Shown here in pieces: positions 51,410 to 64,000 of a stretch of DNA of 64,000 bases (within the stretch, counting starts at the first letter, position 1; each line of letters starts with the position of its first letter). A program made the position numbers and the translations under genes. This stretch comes from Lactifluus volemus (lineage: Eukaryota; Basidiomycota; Agaricomycetes; Russulales; Russulaceae). The notes beneath the pieces were generated by a model, which did no database searches, had not been told where the DNA came from, and saw only the letters and a program-made list of their open reading frames with translations. The stretch spans positions 1-64,000 of the forward strand of contig WTXI01000133.1 of the NCBI GenBank assembly GCA_022376515.1. Reading direction: 5' to 3'.

Positions 51410-54400
51410 ATGGATTCTAAAGTCCTCTCAGAGTATTCACCGTCGCCTGGGGATACGGCTTCCAAGTCACTTGGTGAGCACTATTTACAGAACTTCCTTA
51501 CTTCGTCAATCTCATCGAGACAATAACTACCTGCTGTGCATCACACTGGCAGACGAGAAAACGGACATGCAAACCCGTGGCGACAGTACGTAGCTTTTCT
51601 CAGTGTTGGAAGGTTTCACTGACCTTCTCCTGATAACCGAAATATGCACAGATTCGCATTCAGCTGGATTTAGCACCAACGAGTATACGGTCAGGCCAGA
51701 CCTGTCTCGAAGTGATCCAGGTATCTCTGCTCTAAGAAAATTGGGGGAGACAGCACCTAATACAGCATTACCAAGCCTCTACATCCACCCCAATAGTCGA
51801 CATGGCCGAAAAGGTCAAAGGGATGTACCGTCTCCTTGACCTGATCAATGAGTCCGGGAGCAACGGATACGGTAAGAATTTATTATCAAACCTAGTGCAT
51901 GCTCGCCTAATCTGACACATAGTTGATAAGGTCATCATTGACCAAGAATCTCTCCGACGTTTCATCAATGCTATGTATCCTGGAGCATACGCATCTATTA
52001 CCAGGGTAGATTTTAAAACATTGGACCAACTCATGTTAAGGCCCCTAGGCGTGTACGGATCCAAAGATGAGATAGTACGCCTTCTGCAATCTATTGGTGC
52101 CGTCGACGAGGACGTGTGAGTGACTTCGCCACTTGGTGCCTCATGTTCTAAAGTCGACATTTAGGGCACACTCATTACTCTTGCGGGCTAATGATCCCCA
52201 ACTATCTCTTTCATCTGGTTTGTACATCGTAAGGGCAAGTATGGAAGTTCCTGCCGACGAACGTCAATACGTCATATACTGGCCCGAAGATTCGACCTGG
52301 AGTGATTCAGCCATTTCTTCCGTTCGCAAGAACAGAGTCACGTTCATGCGGTGAGCAACGTCTGGCTCTCCATTTCTCTTCACTTTGTCACACTTTCGGA
52401 ATAGGTATCTTACGAAGATATGTGACCAAGTCGTGGCACTCTTATCCCCGGAGCATTCCGCCTCCATAGTTTGGAACGAGGAGGACAGCGATACAGAATC
52501 TGTCGACTTAGATGCTGAGGATACTGACAGACTGTTCACATTCGAGGTTGCAAAGAGGAACGAACAGGAAAAGAGCGCGATCGCACGCCCCGGTTTTCAG
52601 GTGCCCCTGCTCCGTTCCTGATATTGCTCCATATCTGATCAACAAAAGATGCATTCGCCATACATCTTACATTCTGAGACACAACCTGACTGTCCTGTTA
52701 ATCCCGCAATCCCCGGACCTCACCTTTTACCCGGGGAAACCACGCAAGGCTTTTTCACGGTTACCTATCACCCTCCTAGCATAAAATCTGAACATTTCGA
52801 ACAAGAAATATTCAATAGGATGTCCCTAAAGCAGCTGATGTAGGTGGACTAGAAGCCTTGCGGAATACAGAATTCACGCTCCAGCAGGAAGGATAACAGC
52901 TTGATTTTGTCTGCGAATCTCGATGAGAACGCTGTCCAGACCTTGGTTGACATCGCCTCAGATCTCTTTCCAAAAGTTTGCGAGGACTGGAGTGCTGCGA
53001 AACTCGATATCCCTCGTGATTGTAATAGGGAATTAACGAAAAAACAAGATAGTGCTTTTCAGGAACTGGCGAACGGGGAGGATGCGGTGCGGTGCATCCT
53101 TCATGAAGCCGTTGTTGGAGAAGTTATGTCTTCCTTTCCGTATGTTCATCGGACGGTCCTTCGAGTGTTTGCATGCTAATGTCCTTCAAAGATCACTGGA
53201 ACGTGTACGTCTCACGTCACGTGCACAGGGCAATAATGACGCTAATGTGGCTTCAAGTAAGCGCATTTTGTGGGCCTTTCATTTGGCTTACCGTTCTGGC
53301 TAGGCTCGATACGGATTTCTGATCTTGAGGCTCGCTATCCTAATTTTCCAACCATCTATAAGACTCATATTCACAATGCGAAGTTTGACAAGGTATTACG
53401 GCGTGACTCGCATTTTGAGTCTTGGAAGCTGCGGCTGGTCTCTGTGCGACATCTGGATGAAATTCAAGCCTTACAACCCCAAAAGCGCGCCGAGCTTACA
53501 CAATCTCTTCTCAAGGGTGACTTTGATCAGGCTGAACTGACACTTCTGCCGCAGGATACGAAGTGGTCTTTCGGCGAATTCATTCGAGTCGTTCGTACTA
53601 TGTTTTCCCCATCTCGTCGCCCGTCTACTAGTAGCGCTATGGAATCGTTGAAAGGGAAAATGAAGATTCTTTCGTCCAGGGTTTCCGACTCACAATTCCT
53701 CTGCGATATGAAAAGCATAGAAAACCATGACCTACAGCCCATGATTCAAGAAGTCGAGGAGATTGCGCACACTCGCCTCGCGTCTTTGATCGACGAGACT
53801 GCGCAGTCGATGACGTGTGCTGTTTCGGAAATGCAAAGGGAAGATTGCCGGATCTCGATACAGCGTGACTTAAAGAGAGAAGAAAGGAGGTTATTAGACG
53901 ACGCCCTCACGAGATTCATAAAACAAATCAACACACAATCGGCTGGACAACGAGAATCGTGAGTTTACAATCTCGTAGACGTTATCGTTAAACATGATCT
54001 CGCCCAGTGCGGTATACCTCGAGTACATCACTACGCAGTCAGCCATGGGGCGACATCCGTGAGTTAAATGACCTTGTAGGGGTCGATGCTGATCTTTCTC
54101 AGCGTGACGTACTCTGGGCGCAATAATACCAGTACTCGTTACGCTTCTCACTACGGGGCCCCTTCCCGCGACGCTCATGGTCCGTCTCGCCTGTAGTCCA
54201 TACCCTTTCGTTAGTTGATATACCTCATGATTAGAATACTGGGTCACCGGTCGCCGAGAAGTCCCCCAAGATCCCAATCTCGAGATTCGAGTTTACCCCA
54301 TGGACTTGACCAATGATGACAGGCATAACATGCAGCTCGAACCCAAGTACATACCAAATCCTACTGTGAATGACCGACTTGTTTCCACTTTTCATGTACC

Positions 54401-57400
54401 AGTCGACATGAATATCGCGTACGAGCCTGACCTCGTGACATCACCTGCGCCACACCTTACGGTCTTTCCTTAGCTTTTTTCAGCTGCTTGAGAACGAGAA
54501 GTTCCTCCTTATTCTGGTCGACCGGAAAAGATTCTTCATCTATCTCGAGCGTCTACCAGCTATGATACTGGGCAGCAAGCCAATCAAGAGTCTCAACCGT
54601 GAGACGATTGGACGAGATATTCTGTTCGCTTTCGACGAGGCGAAGCGAGCTTTAGTCGCGTGCGCTTCAGTGAAGGTACTCCAACGTCGGCTGGTGGAAT
54701 CAGTGCTGATGTGCTTTTTCTAATCAGTTACAACTTCACCTATTCATCTTCGATGAGACTTTCAAAAGCCTTTACAGTCAGGGTAGCGCTATTAATCTTG
54801 CCCCATGGTATAGTCAAGCAGGGGTCTCTATTCTTCACGCCGCCTTCGTATGTGGAAATGAGGAGATTGTGGTGGTGGACTCCAATTCCCAGGCACGGAT
54901 CTTTTCTTTCATCACCTTACAATTCAGGTGTGATTTTTTCTGCGTTCTACGATCAGAATAGTGCATTTACCGACGGTCCGAAGACCGAGTTATCTCCAAC
55001 TGTCATCCCCCCCGAGCGCTGTATTCTCGTCTCCAGATGGATCCAGCCTTATAATCCTTCACACTCGAGATTCTCCGCCTTCACTCACAGCATATCATTG
55101 GGAGACGTTTCGCTCTACTGACGGGATACCCCTTGATGTTCCGGATTTCCCCCTTCAGAACGCCATCTTGACATCTATTAACCGAAGGCGCATATTTCTT
55201 GTTGGCCTAGATAGCGATGCCGGATCCATTCGGTCCATCGCTATTGATGTCACGAAAAAAACCACTGAATTCGTGTTCAAGAAGAAAGGTGGCAGAAACG
55301 TCTCAGATAAAGGAGAGCAGCATAGTTTGCACAACAGTTTGCTTGATTGCCACGCCGAAGTATGGACCAGTTACCCGGTCCTCGCCGCTGTGAAGCGCCG
55401 TACTGTTACATCTTTGAGCGAGCGGCAGCAAAAGAGCTTAACATTCGTTACCGAAGATAACTCACGACCTTTCAAGTCTTACTTCTCCGGCCTCATCCAG
55501 ACATTCGAAAGGACAACAAGAAAGCCCACAGGCGATGAACTGCGCAGCATCAAGATCTCCGCGGCACCATTCGGATTATTTATTCTGCAGTCGGACTGGA
55601 ATGTATCCCGGTATCGTGTTGGGGAATGGCTCGTCGACCTTCTCTGCCTCATACCGATCCATATTGCCGTTTGTCGTGAAAACCGATTTGTCCCCTTGGC
55701 TGATGGAGTTCTCTCCTCGGATATGGAAAGGTCTTTACTCGGCGCGGACGTGAACAAGATAGTAGACAAACTATCTTTCGGTTGGTATGAGTCAATTTTC
55801 CAATCCTATTTGGCAATAAAGGTGGGGTCTAATTGACTTTCCGTGCTGTATACCTGATCGACGACATTATACGCAGCCAGTCAAGGTTGTATCATCTATG
55901 GGCCAACAATCCGTGGGCAAGAGTTTTTCGTTGAATCATCTTCTGGATACGTCATTTGCCGGGAGTGCCATGCGGACAACAGGTACAGTCGCCGTCCCTC
56001 TCAAACGGGCCCAGGACTGAGCATAGATTTCTAGAGGGTGTATGGATGTCTGTCACCCCTACGGACGATGCCTTGATCGTGGCACTCGATTTTGAAGGTC
56101 AGTTCGAGTGGCAGCAATCTTATCACGAGCCGTCTACCGACGTTATCACAGGCGTGGACAGCGTTGAACGGTCTCTTCAAGAGGACACACTCCTCGTCTT
56201 ATTCAATACCGCAATATCAAATCTAGTATGTTGACGCCCTTGTGACCACACTGCGTCTGATAGTCAATAGGTTCTCTTCCGCAACAATTTCGCATTTGGC
56301 CGAGATATCAGTGGGCTCTTCCAATCATTCCAGTCCAGTACATCGGTCTTGGACCCAGCAGTGAATCCCTCTCTGTTCCAATCCACGCTTGTTATCATCG
56401 TCAAGGTGAATACCCAGTGACCATCACCGTACGTTAGATGAATTTGTCCCTAGGATGTTGTGGACTCTGACAAAATGGAAATAACTCGCGAGTAAGGTTC
56501 CCATAGCTGGCCAGTACCATGTGTCCTTCTGAGCGGTTTACAGGTTTTCTCTCAAGTTCCAAAGGATCGTGGAGCAAGAACAGGATGCGAACTTCATCTC
56601 TCGCCTTCATGGTGGAAAATTAGATATCATACCATGGCCTGTGATTGAATCAAAGGAGTTCTACAAATCGTTCTCCACACTCAAGAAGCGGCTAGATCAA
56701 CAGAAGATTTCGCACCCTACTGCAGGCGAATTCCTCCATACCATCAAGACGCTTATGGCAAAGTTGAAGGCACGCCTCGATTTCATATTACCGACACTGT
56801 GATTGACACCTGCTGCAGACCAATGACTGGAGAGCTCTCTCTCGTTTGTCATTTCATATCTCTTTCTACTCCGAGTCGTGTTCATTCTCTTTGACCTCGA
56901 ACAGAGACCATGACCGAACATCGTGCCAAGACGCTGTTTGCGCTCCTCCCATTTGCATTGGCCACAGGATATTCTGAGATAGAATCTGATCTCGAACCCT
57001 TAAAGGTATTCAGTTATATTACGATTCATGAAGTGAATACCTGACTGGACTCTCAGAACTTTGATACCGACTTGATCATAGAATGCGGTGATTCTGCAGC
57101 GCGCTTTGCTATCTCCGACCGTGAACAATTCCGCCAGCTGACCTTGAGATGCATCTCACAACTCTACGGGGGTCCTGGAACGAAAGCTCAGTGCGGCAAT
57201 CCATCCCTGACGTGGATTGGACGTCGAGTCTCACAGCATACATTGACGGCTTGGTTGACTCGCGTGTCAATCATGTCCGGCTATGGTTAGATTCCAATTT
57301 GGAGCGGTTCCAAGTTGGTCATGCAGCCATTGAGGACTTACGTAGAAATTCGATAGCATGGTTATTGAGATGAGAACGAATGTCCAACTTTGTAGGGCCC

Positions 57401-60400
57401 AATGCGCAACTTGTCATCTCCTCTGCGTTCGTAGTCGCTTACATCAGGATGACCACGACTGCTATACAACTCATAATTGCGTACATCACTGTGGGTTTTG
57501 TGAAGATGATCCCAAGGCATGCGGTACACCGTACGTTCCCCAGCCCTGACGATAGCTCTTAGCTGATCAGATGACAGCGCTGGCCACCCTGGAAGGCACA
57601 TGTACGTGAAGGTGGCCTGATAATGCGATTTTTTCTCATCCGGGTCAACCAGCTGTGTCGTGAACATTCATTTGTGTGGTGAACCTTGCAAAATGTTGGG
57701 AAAGCAAGGCTGCTTAGAAGATTGCACAAAAGTGAGCTGATCTGGACCACTTCGAATCACAGGCGCTTACGTATCTTGAGATTTCCGGACACGCGGAAGA
57801 CGAGCACAGATGCTCGGCACCGGTACACATGTGTGGGGAGGTATGACGTATCTTTCCGCAGTGAAGTGTGCCTCATTTACACGCGCAATACTGCTAGCCA
57901 TGCGCTCTCAAAGGGATGAATCTACAAAATGGGAGGACATATTCTTGTCCAGAGGGCTGTTGTATTTTAAGACATGTCCACTTCCAAAAAAAAATTTCTG
58001 TTCTGATTAAAACTGGGATCATCTCAGCGACCAAGAACACAAGACGCATTTTTGCGACACCAGGCTGTGCCCGGCGACGTGTGAGCTTTGTAAACGGCTT
58101 TGCGTCCGACCACACCTTCATGGGCTCACTCCGGGCATGCATCACTTGTGCGGGTCTGTATTTTCCGTAGATTTAAGGGGTATAAAAACTGAAGAGTTCG
58201 GCGGTTAGCGAGGCACATCCATGTCCCGCATTTTGCGAGGCACCGGGTATATGCCAAATTGATACTGCACCACACTCCATTGAAGCGACCTTCACTGGGA
58301 GACACGAGATATTTCAATATACCAAGGTGAATCCGATGCTAATATCCGTAACTCAATTCTGATCTGGTCTCAGTATACACAAGGTCCGATCTGCATCAGA
58401 TATCTGGGCCCGGGCTGACATGAAACCAGTCTCCAAACGGCTGCAGTGCGTCAAGACTATTGAACCTGACCAAATGTTGCACACAGGTGCCCACGTCCAT
58501 AGCAAGGAAGAGCAGCCATTTCACTTCTGCAATACTCGGTATGTTATCTCGCGGCATACCTTATAATATGTGAAAGAGAACGTTGCTAGTTGCGATAATT
58601 GTGGCTACTTTTGCACTTTGCCTCTCGGTAAAGAACCACTTCATGAACAGTTTGCTCACCTACTTACGCATTGCGGCCCTCTCAAGGCCATACTCAGCAG
58701 GAACACGAGACCAGTCATGGTTCCATGACGCAGACCCGCTGGGCTGTCAACGATCCCGAGGATAGAGATGTCGAGTTAGGAGGTCGTAAATTCTCGTCTA
58801 ATGACGACGGAGCGCCTATGATGTGCAACCTCGTCTGTTCATCCATGGGGAGACATGTCCACATTGATTACTGCCGCGCTGAAGAGAGTACACCTTGCGG
58901 AGGGGCTGAAATCCAACATATCAGCACACAGATGATTCCCAACCCAGAAAAACCTAAAGATGCGATTACTCACAGCCTCCACTGGGATAGAACGGGTTTG
59001 TCGGGCGTCTCCTTTCTCTGAGTACACTTCAGACTCAAAAGTTCATCCGTAGGCTTCAAAGGTCATAAGCACCTAAGTTTTCATGTCGAAATCCGTACTG
59101 AGATATGCAATCAGACCCATATACTCGTGATGAACAGGCCAACTTCATGAAATGGTACGTCATCTCACCCGGACACCATCAAACTACTAACCCTATATTT
59201 TAGTGACGCGCTGTGCTCAGGTAGGTCACAGCGTCGATCGATTGCTCATTTCAGAACTTTCATTGCATAAATACAGGCCCCGAACATTCTGTGTCGGCAA
59301 CTACAGAGCAACCGTCGTACTGCTCGTTGCCCATGTTCCATCCCCCGAAAGACATCAATGATCCTGTTACTAATCCTGGTTATATATCTGGTGACGGGCA
59401 TTTGTTTGAGTGCAAAAATCCGATGGTGATACAGCAAGCATTCCATGTGTAAGACGGTACACTGTAACTCAATTGTTGAAAATGTTAACATCGCAGGCTT
59501 CTGCTGTAGGATATTCGTTATAGACAGGTTAAGTTTCTTCCAGTCGATAGGCCCCTTTTCTCATACTTGAACTTTAGATCTACTTCCATGTCTTCGAGGG
59601 ACCGACGTCCCTTACCCGATACACCCGCAGCTGACAGAATTCGGTCACGTACGGATAATAGGCTTGGCGCAGTCTATTCGGCTTTATATGGCTTCTGGTC
59701 CTCCCGCCATGCTGTCCTCACGGCGGGTCAACGTACAGCTGGTGCCCGTCGTGATGCTTATAGCGTTATCCTGTTTAACGAAGAAACCCAAAATGTGCTT
59801 GTCAATGACTTTACGAGCACGCCGGACGAACTGCTGGACGCTGTGCTGGATGAATCAACTTGCGGTGGTACCAACTTTTCAGAAGCTCTTCGAGCTGCTC
59901 ATGAAGTCATGTTACAAAATTGGAACACGGAAAGGCTCGTATTCTAATGTGTGATTCCCACATGCCTTGTTCATCTCTAATGGTCCACGTCACCCAGGAC
60001 GCCAATCATGATTTTCCTGTCTGACGGGGAGTGTGGAGTGTTAGATGAGGCAATCCAAGACATTTGTCGCTCCGCTGTTCAACGGGGGTGGGTTAGCATT
60101 GACCCTATGTCCACTGACCGCTCACAACTCGAGTAGGAAGCCTCTTTCTTTTCAGGCAATTTTCTTTGGCCAAGATGTCAGGGCTCCCACCCTCCGCAGG
60201 ATGGCGCAGCTTGCGCTCGATATACAGAATAGTGCCCCTGATGATCCTACGTTCCCTGCAACGGCGAGGATGCCTTCCTCCTTCACTACCGCCCTCGACA
60301 CGGTGAGTACTCGTGTCACCAACACGCACTTCGAAATTTCTGACAACAATGATCTAGGTGCGACTTGCAGAGACATTCCTAGGATTTGCAGATTCGTTGA

Positions 60401-60429
60401 GAAAGCCAAGAGGGTCACTGATACGGTAA
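51410..60429 (+). CDS. Giant multidomain protein: propeller-like N-terminus - GB1/GBP-like GTPase - Cys/His-rich repeats - VWFA
   Basis: A large many-exon gene (my estimate 2,200-2,500 aa). ATG 51410 ('MDSKVLSEYSPSPGDTASKS'). 51800-53960: mostly helical, 'DKVIIDQESLRRFINAMYPG'. 54480-55750: strand-rich, 'EKFLLILVDRKRFFIYLERL', 'PSAVFSSPDGSSLIILHT', like an incomplete beta-propeller. 55860-56810: GTPase with P-loop 'SSMGQQSVGKSFSLNHLL', Thr of switch I in 'RTTEGVWMSV', G3 'VALDFEG' and 'LVIIVKDVVDS', closest to GB1/RHD3-type GTPases. 57370-58720: Cys/His clusters, 'CRAQCATCHLLCVRSRLHQD', 'HLCGEPCKMLGKQGC' and 'CPATCELCKRLCVRPHLHG'. 59500-60300: VWFA with MIDAS 'DRSTS' (split by an intron), 'GGTNFSEAL' and 'MIFLSDGECG'. 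The C-terminal exon is 60358-60429 ('RLAETFLGFADSLRKPRG', TAA 60427-60429). Exon phasing around 51720-51800 and 53960-54470 is not settled. Function unknown. Confidence 0.8.
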
Positions 60430-60609
60430 AGGTGGACGGTTGTCGCGCGTATATTGTTACATGTAAAATGTATTATCCGGGCCGAATTAGTGACTGTGAC
60501 TGTATTGCCATCGACCGATGTCGACCTCAGATAAAAAACATATTTCTCCATGGATCCCTCTTTCCATGGTGAGCAAGTCCACTTTGTTTACAAATATCGT
60601 CCTATATTC

Positions 60610-61404
60610 TCCGCAAAATAGCTCGTTATTACCACTGCAGCACTCACTCTACCCCTCACCCTGCTTCGTCGACAACGTGTAGCCCCTTCAACAATCAGAA
60701 GCGCATCTTCTCACCCAACTCCCCCTCCACCTATCAGACGAATTTCTTCCTCCTCGACAGGGCCGTTGCCTCATGTTTTATCATCATAAGTGCCGACGTC
60801 AACCGTGGCGACATCTCTTCCTCAAGGCGCGTCAGAGGCTTCCTTGTGTGCATCAAGAGAAGATAACTTCAATGGCGCTCTATACTCTCTCAAAGCATTC
60901 AGCATTGCCACGGCAATAGTTTTTGCCTGCGGTGCTGCTAGTGTGTGGAGCGTGAAAACATATCTCGGTGTCAAGGACTGCGTAACATGCCTCTCATTTC
61001 CTAAATGTCGCTGCCAACACTCGCGTATTTTGTTCCATCATCCCAGACACAGGAATTCGCATCCGCCATGCGCCTAACCCTCCTCACAAAGTGGCCGCTC
61101 CTCACCTCGAAAATCCATCGCGCGTCTGATTCGGCCCCTCTCCCTCCGTCAGTCTCGCTAACTACGACAACCCCCACCGCTCCCCCACCACATTTACCGC
61201 GACCGTCGACGGCGGTCCCCGACGTAGACGGGTGAATTGGGCTGCAGCTCAAGCCCGCCTCACGGAGGCGTATGAGCGCGGCGGAGTCGCCCAGTTCGCA
61301 GAGGCAGTTGCTGGAGAATTGGAAGCTGAAGCAGAGTCGGAGAGGCGCAAGCGGGGGGTTGGGGTCTCGATATCGACTGATTCCCTGGCGGAGGAAAGGA
61401 GTTG
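60610..61404 (+). pseudogene. TMEM242-like small membrane protein gene, probably broken
   Basis: The plus strand encodes 'IRRISSSSTGPLPHVLSS', a stop (TAA at 60788-60790), then 'DNFNGALYSLKAFSIATAIV' and 'ASVWSVKTYLGVKD'. After an intron come 'TQEFASAMRLTLLTKWPLLT' and, in another frame, 'NWAAAQARLTEAYERGGVAQ' with 'ELEAEAESERRKRG' to a stop at 61404. This order (Ser/Pro N-terminus, one helix, Gln-Glu-Phe start of the second part) fits the fungal TMEM242/DUF1358-type mitochondrial membrane proteins. The in-frame stop and an unsolved frame joint near 61150 suggest a relic, though an extra intron could remove the stop. Confidence 0.45.
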
Positions 61405-62728
61405 ATTCTGCCACATTGTATGGGGTACTGTTGTCAAATCTTTCCTCATTCTGTGCCAGCGTAAGTGCAGTCAGAGGTTGCAGTGGGCCAGTACAGACTC
61501 GTACTTGTACGCGTGATGTCAGCTAGAGTTGTAGTCGAGCGTAGGATGGACTAGCACGCCCATCGTTCTCTCACGGCCATCGGCTGATCCTTTCAGGCGT
61601 ATACCTGGGCCCCCCTCACCACTTGATTTATTTTTATTTTTTTGTCTGCATTTGTATACCGCAACATGTGACTATGACAAAGACGCGGACCCCGAACTAC
61701 GGGATTGGTACAGGCGATGGTATGGAAGACAGGAGAGTAGCAGTAAAACTAGACGGAAGCGTGGCATTAGGAGGCGGGAAGGGGTCCCCTCACCACTTGA
61801 GCGTGGCCCTATATCAACTTACTGCCTTCCTCGCTCAAATGTCCAGAAACCAGACATGTCCTCTGAAAATCAAAGCAAGCCATATACTTCCTGTTACGAG
61901 CATTCGCCACTGGACTCCGAGTTTCTGGTCATGATATTCCTTTATGATAGCCCAAGAGGCGGGAGGGCCGGAACAGTGGGCATCTCCATTCCGTCGATAT
62001 AAGTACATGAGGACCAGTATCCGATGCTGAGGCCTCATTCACGGACTGTGACATAACACCGGACAGTGATTGGGTACTGGGCCCTGTGATTGACTAGGGG
62101 TACAAAAAATGGTCATTACAACAGGGGCAACCAGCGTACAGGAGCGTGATTAAGTGAACCATTTTTCCCGGAAATGATCCGAACCAATGCCAAATGTTGA
62201 ATCTGCAAGGTAACAACTGAAAGTGGACAGAAATCATGCTAAACGTTTTTGAAATTGTTTCGGAGGCAGGAGATCACCCAGAACAACTGCCATCATGATC
62301 GTCACTGCACTGAGGGGCCTCACTGGCAGGGCTGGAAACGCAAAGACTTGGTCAGCCGGGCACCATCGTCGAAATGAGCGCCTCGCACAGTGCTCTTCCC
62401 AATACTTTACTTCGTTCAAAACTGCTCTGGTTATGTACCCATCAAGCAGAGACTACACATAAGTTACTGTATCGCAGAACCTTGCTTTGCAAAGCTCAGT
62501 GCGGAGTCTGCGGACCGTCAAATGTTCACGTGATTTCCCCGCGGGTCTTCCGCCCGTTCTTTCAGGAGTTTCGATGTCGACATCGTCGGCATTTTTAGTT
62601 ATTAGGAGTACGAATCGGATCGCTCATGTTAGCCCAAATGAAGCATACGCCGCCCTGCTTCGATTTACTGTTATCTATGCCGCTCCGCAATCCTCTTGTT
62701 CCCACACGCTGCGCCGCTGCAACCATCG
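61405..62728. other. Intergenic between the two giant-gene copies; scattered fragments
   Basis: 61660-61760 has a protein-like stretch, 'DYDKDADPELRDWYRRWYGR', of unknown family and without a clear start. 62262-62400 is the inverted copy of 51030-51170. From about 62580 the sequence matches the upstream region of copy 1 (from about 51225), marking the start of the duplicated unit. Confidence 0.5.
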
Positions 62729-62735
62729 TATAAAC
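62729..62735 (+). promoter_or_regulatory. TATA box of the second giant-gene copy
   Basis: TATAAAC, 35 bases before ATG 62771, same spacing as copy 1. Confidence 0.6.
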
Positions 62736-62770
62736 CAAAGCCGTCCTAGTACCTTCACCCTTCGTTCCCC

Positions 62771-64000
62771 ATGGATTATGAAATCCTGTCAGGGTATTCA
62801 TCGCCGCCTGGGGATGCAGCTTCCAAGTCACTTGGTAAGTGTTATTTAAAGAACTTTCTTACTTCGTCAATCTCATCGAGTCGAGATAACCTGTGCATCA
62901 CACCGGCAGAAGAGCAAATAGACATGGAAACCAGCAGCGACAGTACGTAGCTTTTCTATGTGTTGGAATATTTTACTGACCTTGTACCACTTCTCCTGAA
63001 AATTACAATATATACAGTTTCACATGTAGCTGCCAGTGGTCTTAACACCGACGAATATATAGTCAAGTCAGACCCATCTCGAAGAGATTTAGGTATATTG
63101 TGCTAAGCAATTCTGTGAGACTACAACTAATACACAATCCGCAACACTCACCACAATAGAAGACCTTGTTGAAAAAGTCAAAGGGATGTATCGTCTGCTC
63201 AACCTGATTACCGAATCCGGGAGCAATGGATACGGTTGAGGATGTCTTTTTCAAACCTAGGCCATCCCCGGCTAATCTAATAAATTATAGTTGATAAGGT
63301 CATCATCGACCAAGACTCTCTCCAACGGTTCATCAATGCTATGTCTCCTGGAGCATGTGCATCTATTACCAAGGTGGATTTTAAAACTCTTGATCGACTA
63401 ATGATAAAGCCTCTCGGCGTGTATGGATCCAAAGATGAGATAGTACGCCTCCTGGGATCAATTGGTGCCATTGATGAGGACGTGTGAGTGACTTCGCGAT
63501 TTGATTTCTCCTATTCTGAAGTTGGCATTTAGAGCTCGCTTATTGCTCTTGCGGGATAATGGTTCCCTGCCTTCCCTCTCATCCGGTTTGTACATCGTAA
63601 GGGCAACTACCAACGTTCCCACAGACGAACGTCAATATGTAATATACTGGCCCGAAGAATCGACCTGGGATGATTCAGCTCTCTCTTCCGTTCGCAAGAA
63701 CAGGGTCACGTTCATGAGGCGAGCAATTATTGACTTTCCATTTCTTCTCACTTTGTTACACTTTCGAATAGGTATCTTACAAAAATATGTGACCAAGTTG
63801 TGGCTCTCTTATCCCCCGAGCAATCTGCGTCAATAGTTTGGAACGACGACAGCGACACGGAATCAGTCGACATGGACGCCAGAGACACTGACAGGCTGTT
63901 CACGTTTGAGGTCGCAAAGAGGAATGAACAGGAGGACAGTGCAATTGCACGCCCAGGTTTTCAGGTACCCTGCTCCGTCCCTTATAAAAGCCCATTGCTG
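62771..64000 (+). CDS. Second copy of the giant GTPase-VWFA gene, 5' end only (cut by window edge)
   Basis: ATG 62771 ('MDYEILSGYSSPPGDAASKS') aligns with copy 1. The following exons read 'VEKVKGMYRLLNLITESGSN', 'DKVIIDQDSLQRFINAMSPG', 'LLLRDNGSLPSLSSGLYIVR' and 'YLTKICDQVVALLSPEQSAS', with introns at the same places as copy 1. Sequence is close to copy 1 but clearly diverged (substitutions in most exons, more in introns). The rest, including GTPase and VWFA, lies outside the window. No break is seen in the visible part beyond the uncertain joint near 63090-63160. Confidence 0.75.

Overview
The window is eukaryotic and reads as an Agaricomycete (mushroom-forming basidiomycete) genome. Genes are split by many 50-60 nt GT-AG introns, and the gene content fits that group: a Tnp2/Plavaka-like DNA transposon, a C2-NACHT-WD40 STAND protein, a Crinkler-kinase-like protein, DUF6533 membrane proteins, a chromodomain Ty3/Gypsy element and a giant GTPase-VWFA gene. 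I cannot name the species. The region is repeat-rich and duplicated, and many genes are broken.

Layout, left to right. 1-1462 is the 5' half of a COG3 (Golgi tethering complex) pseudogene that continues past the left edge. A 7.67-kb TIR transposon (1467-9132) has inserted at its 5' end; it carries a four-exon Tnp2/Plavaka-like transposase (about 1,052 aa) and a decayed second gene. 9130-9760 is the displaced COG3 5' flank. A fungal NLR-type gene (C2, NACHT, about 14 near-identical WD40 repeats) runs on the minus strand from about 15.3 kb to 9.99 kb. Next come a 112-bp hairpin, a long polypyrimidine tract and a solo LTR flanked by a perfect 5-bp target duplication. A second COG3 relic of full length (19.6-22.4 kb) preserves the empty site of the transposon. 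At 22.9-24.7 kb lies a Crinkler-type gene with a kinase-like C-terminus, one GC-AG intron and a broken tail.

25-36 kb is transposon territory. It holds a Pro/Ser-rich hypothetical gene, a NudC/CS-domain gene cut off by an LTR that is an inverted copy of the solo LTR, and an intact-length but frameshifted chromovirus-type Gypsy element with 604-607-bp LTRs. 36.4-41.3 kb contains three minus-strand copies of a DUF6533 membrane-protein gene, two of them fragments. Housekeeping-type genes follow: a zinc alcohol dehydrogenase (42.1-43.65 kb) and an MFS transporter (47.5-49.3 kb), with a short SINE-like retroposon (46.66-46.90 kb) between them.

The most notable gene is the 9-kb multi-exon gene at 51410-60429. 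It encodes, in order, a helical/propeller-like N-terminal half, a GB1/GBP-like GTPase domain, Cys/His-rich metal-binding repeats and a C-terminal VWFA domain. The start of a second copy with a matching TATA box lies at 62771-64000 and runs off the right edge, so the family is tandemly duplicated. A TMEM242-like gene relic sits between the two copies. The NLR, the Crinkler-like protein and the giant GTPase belong to families plausibly tied to self/non-self or stress responses, but nothing here proves that they act together.
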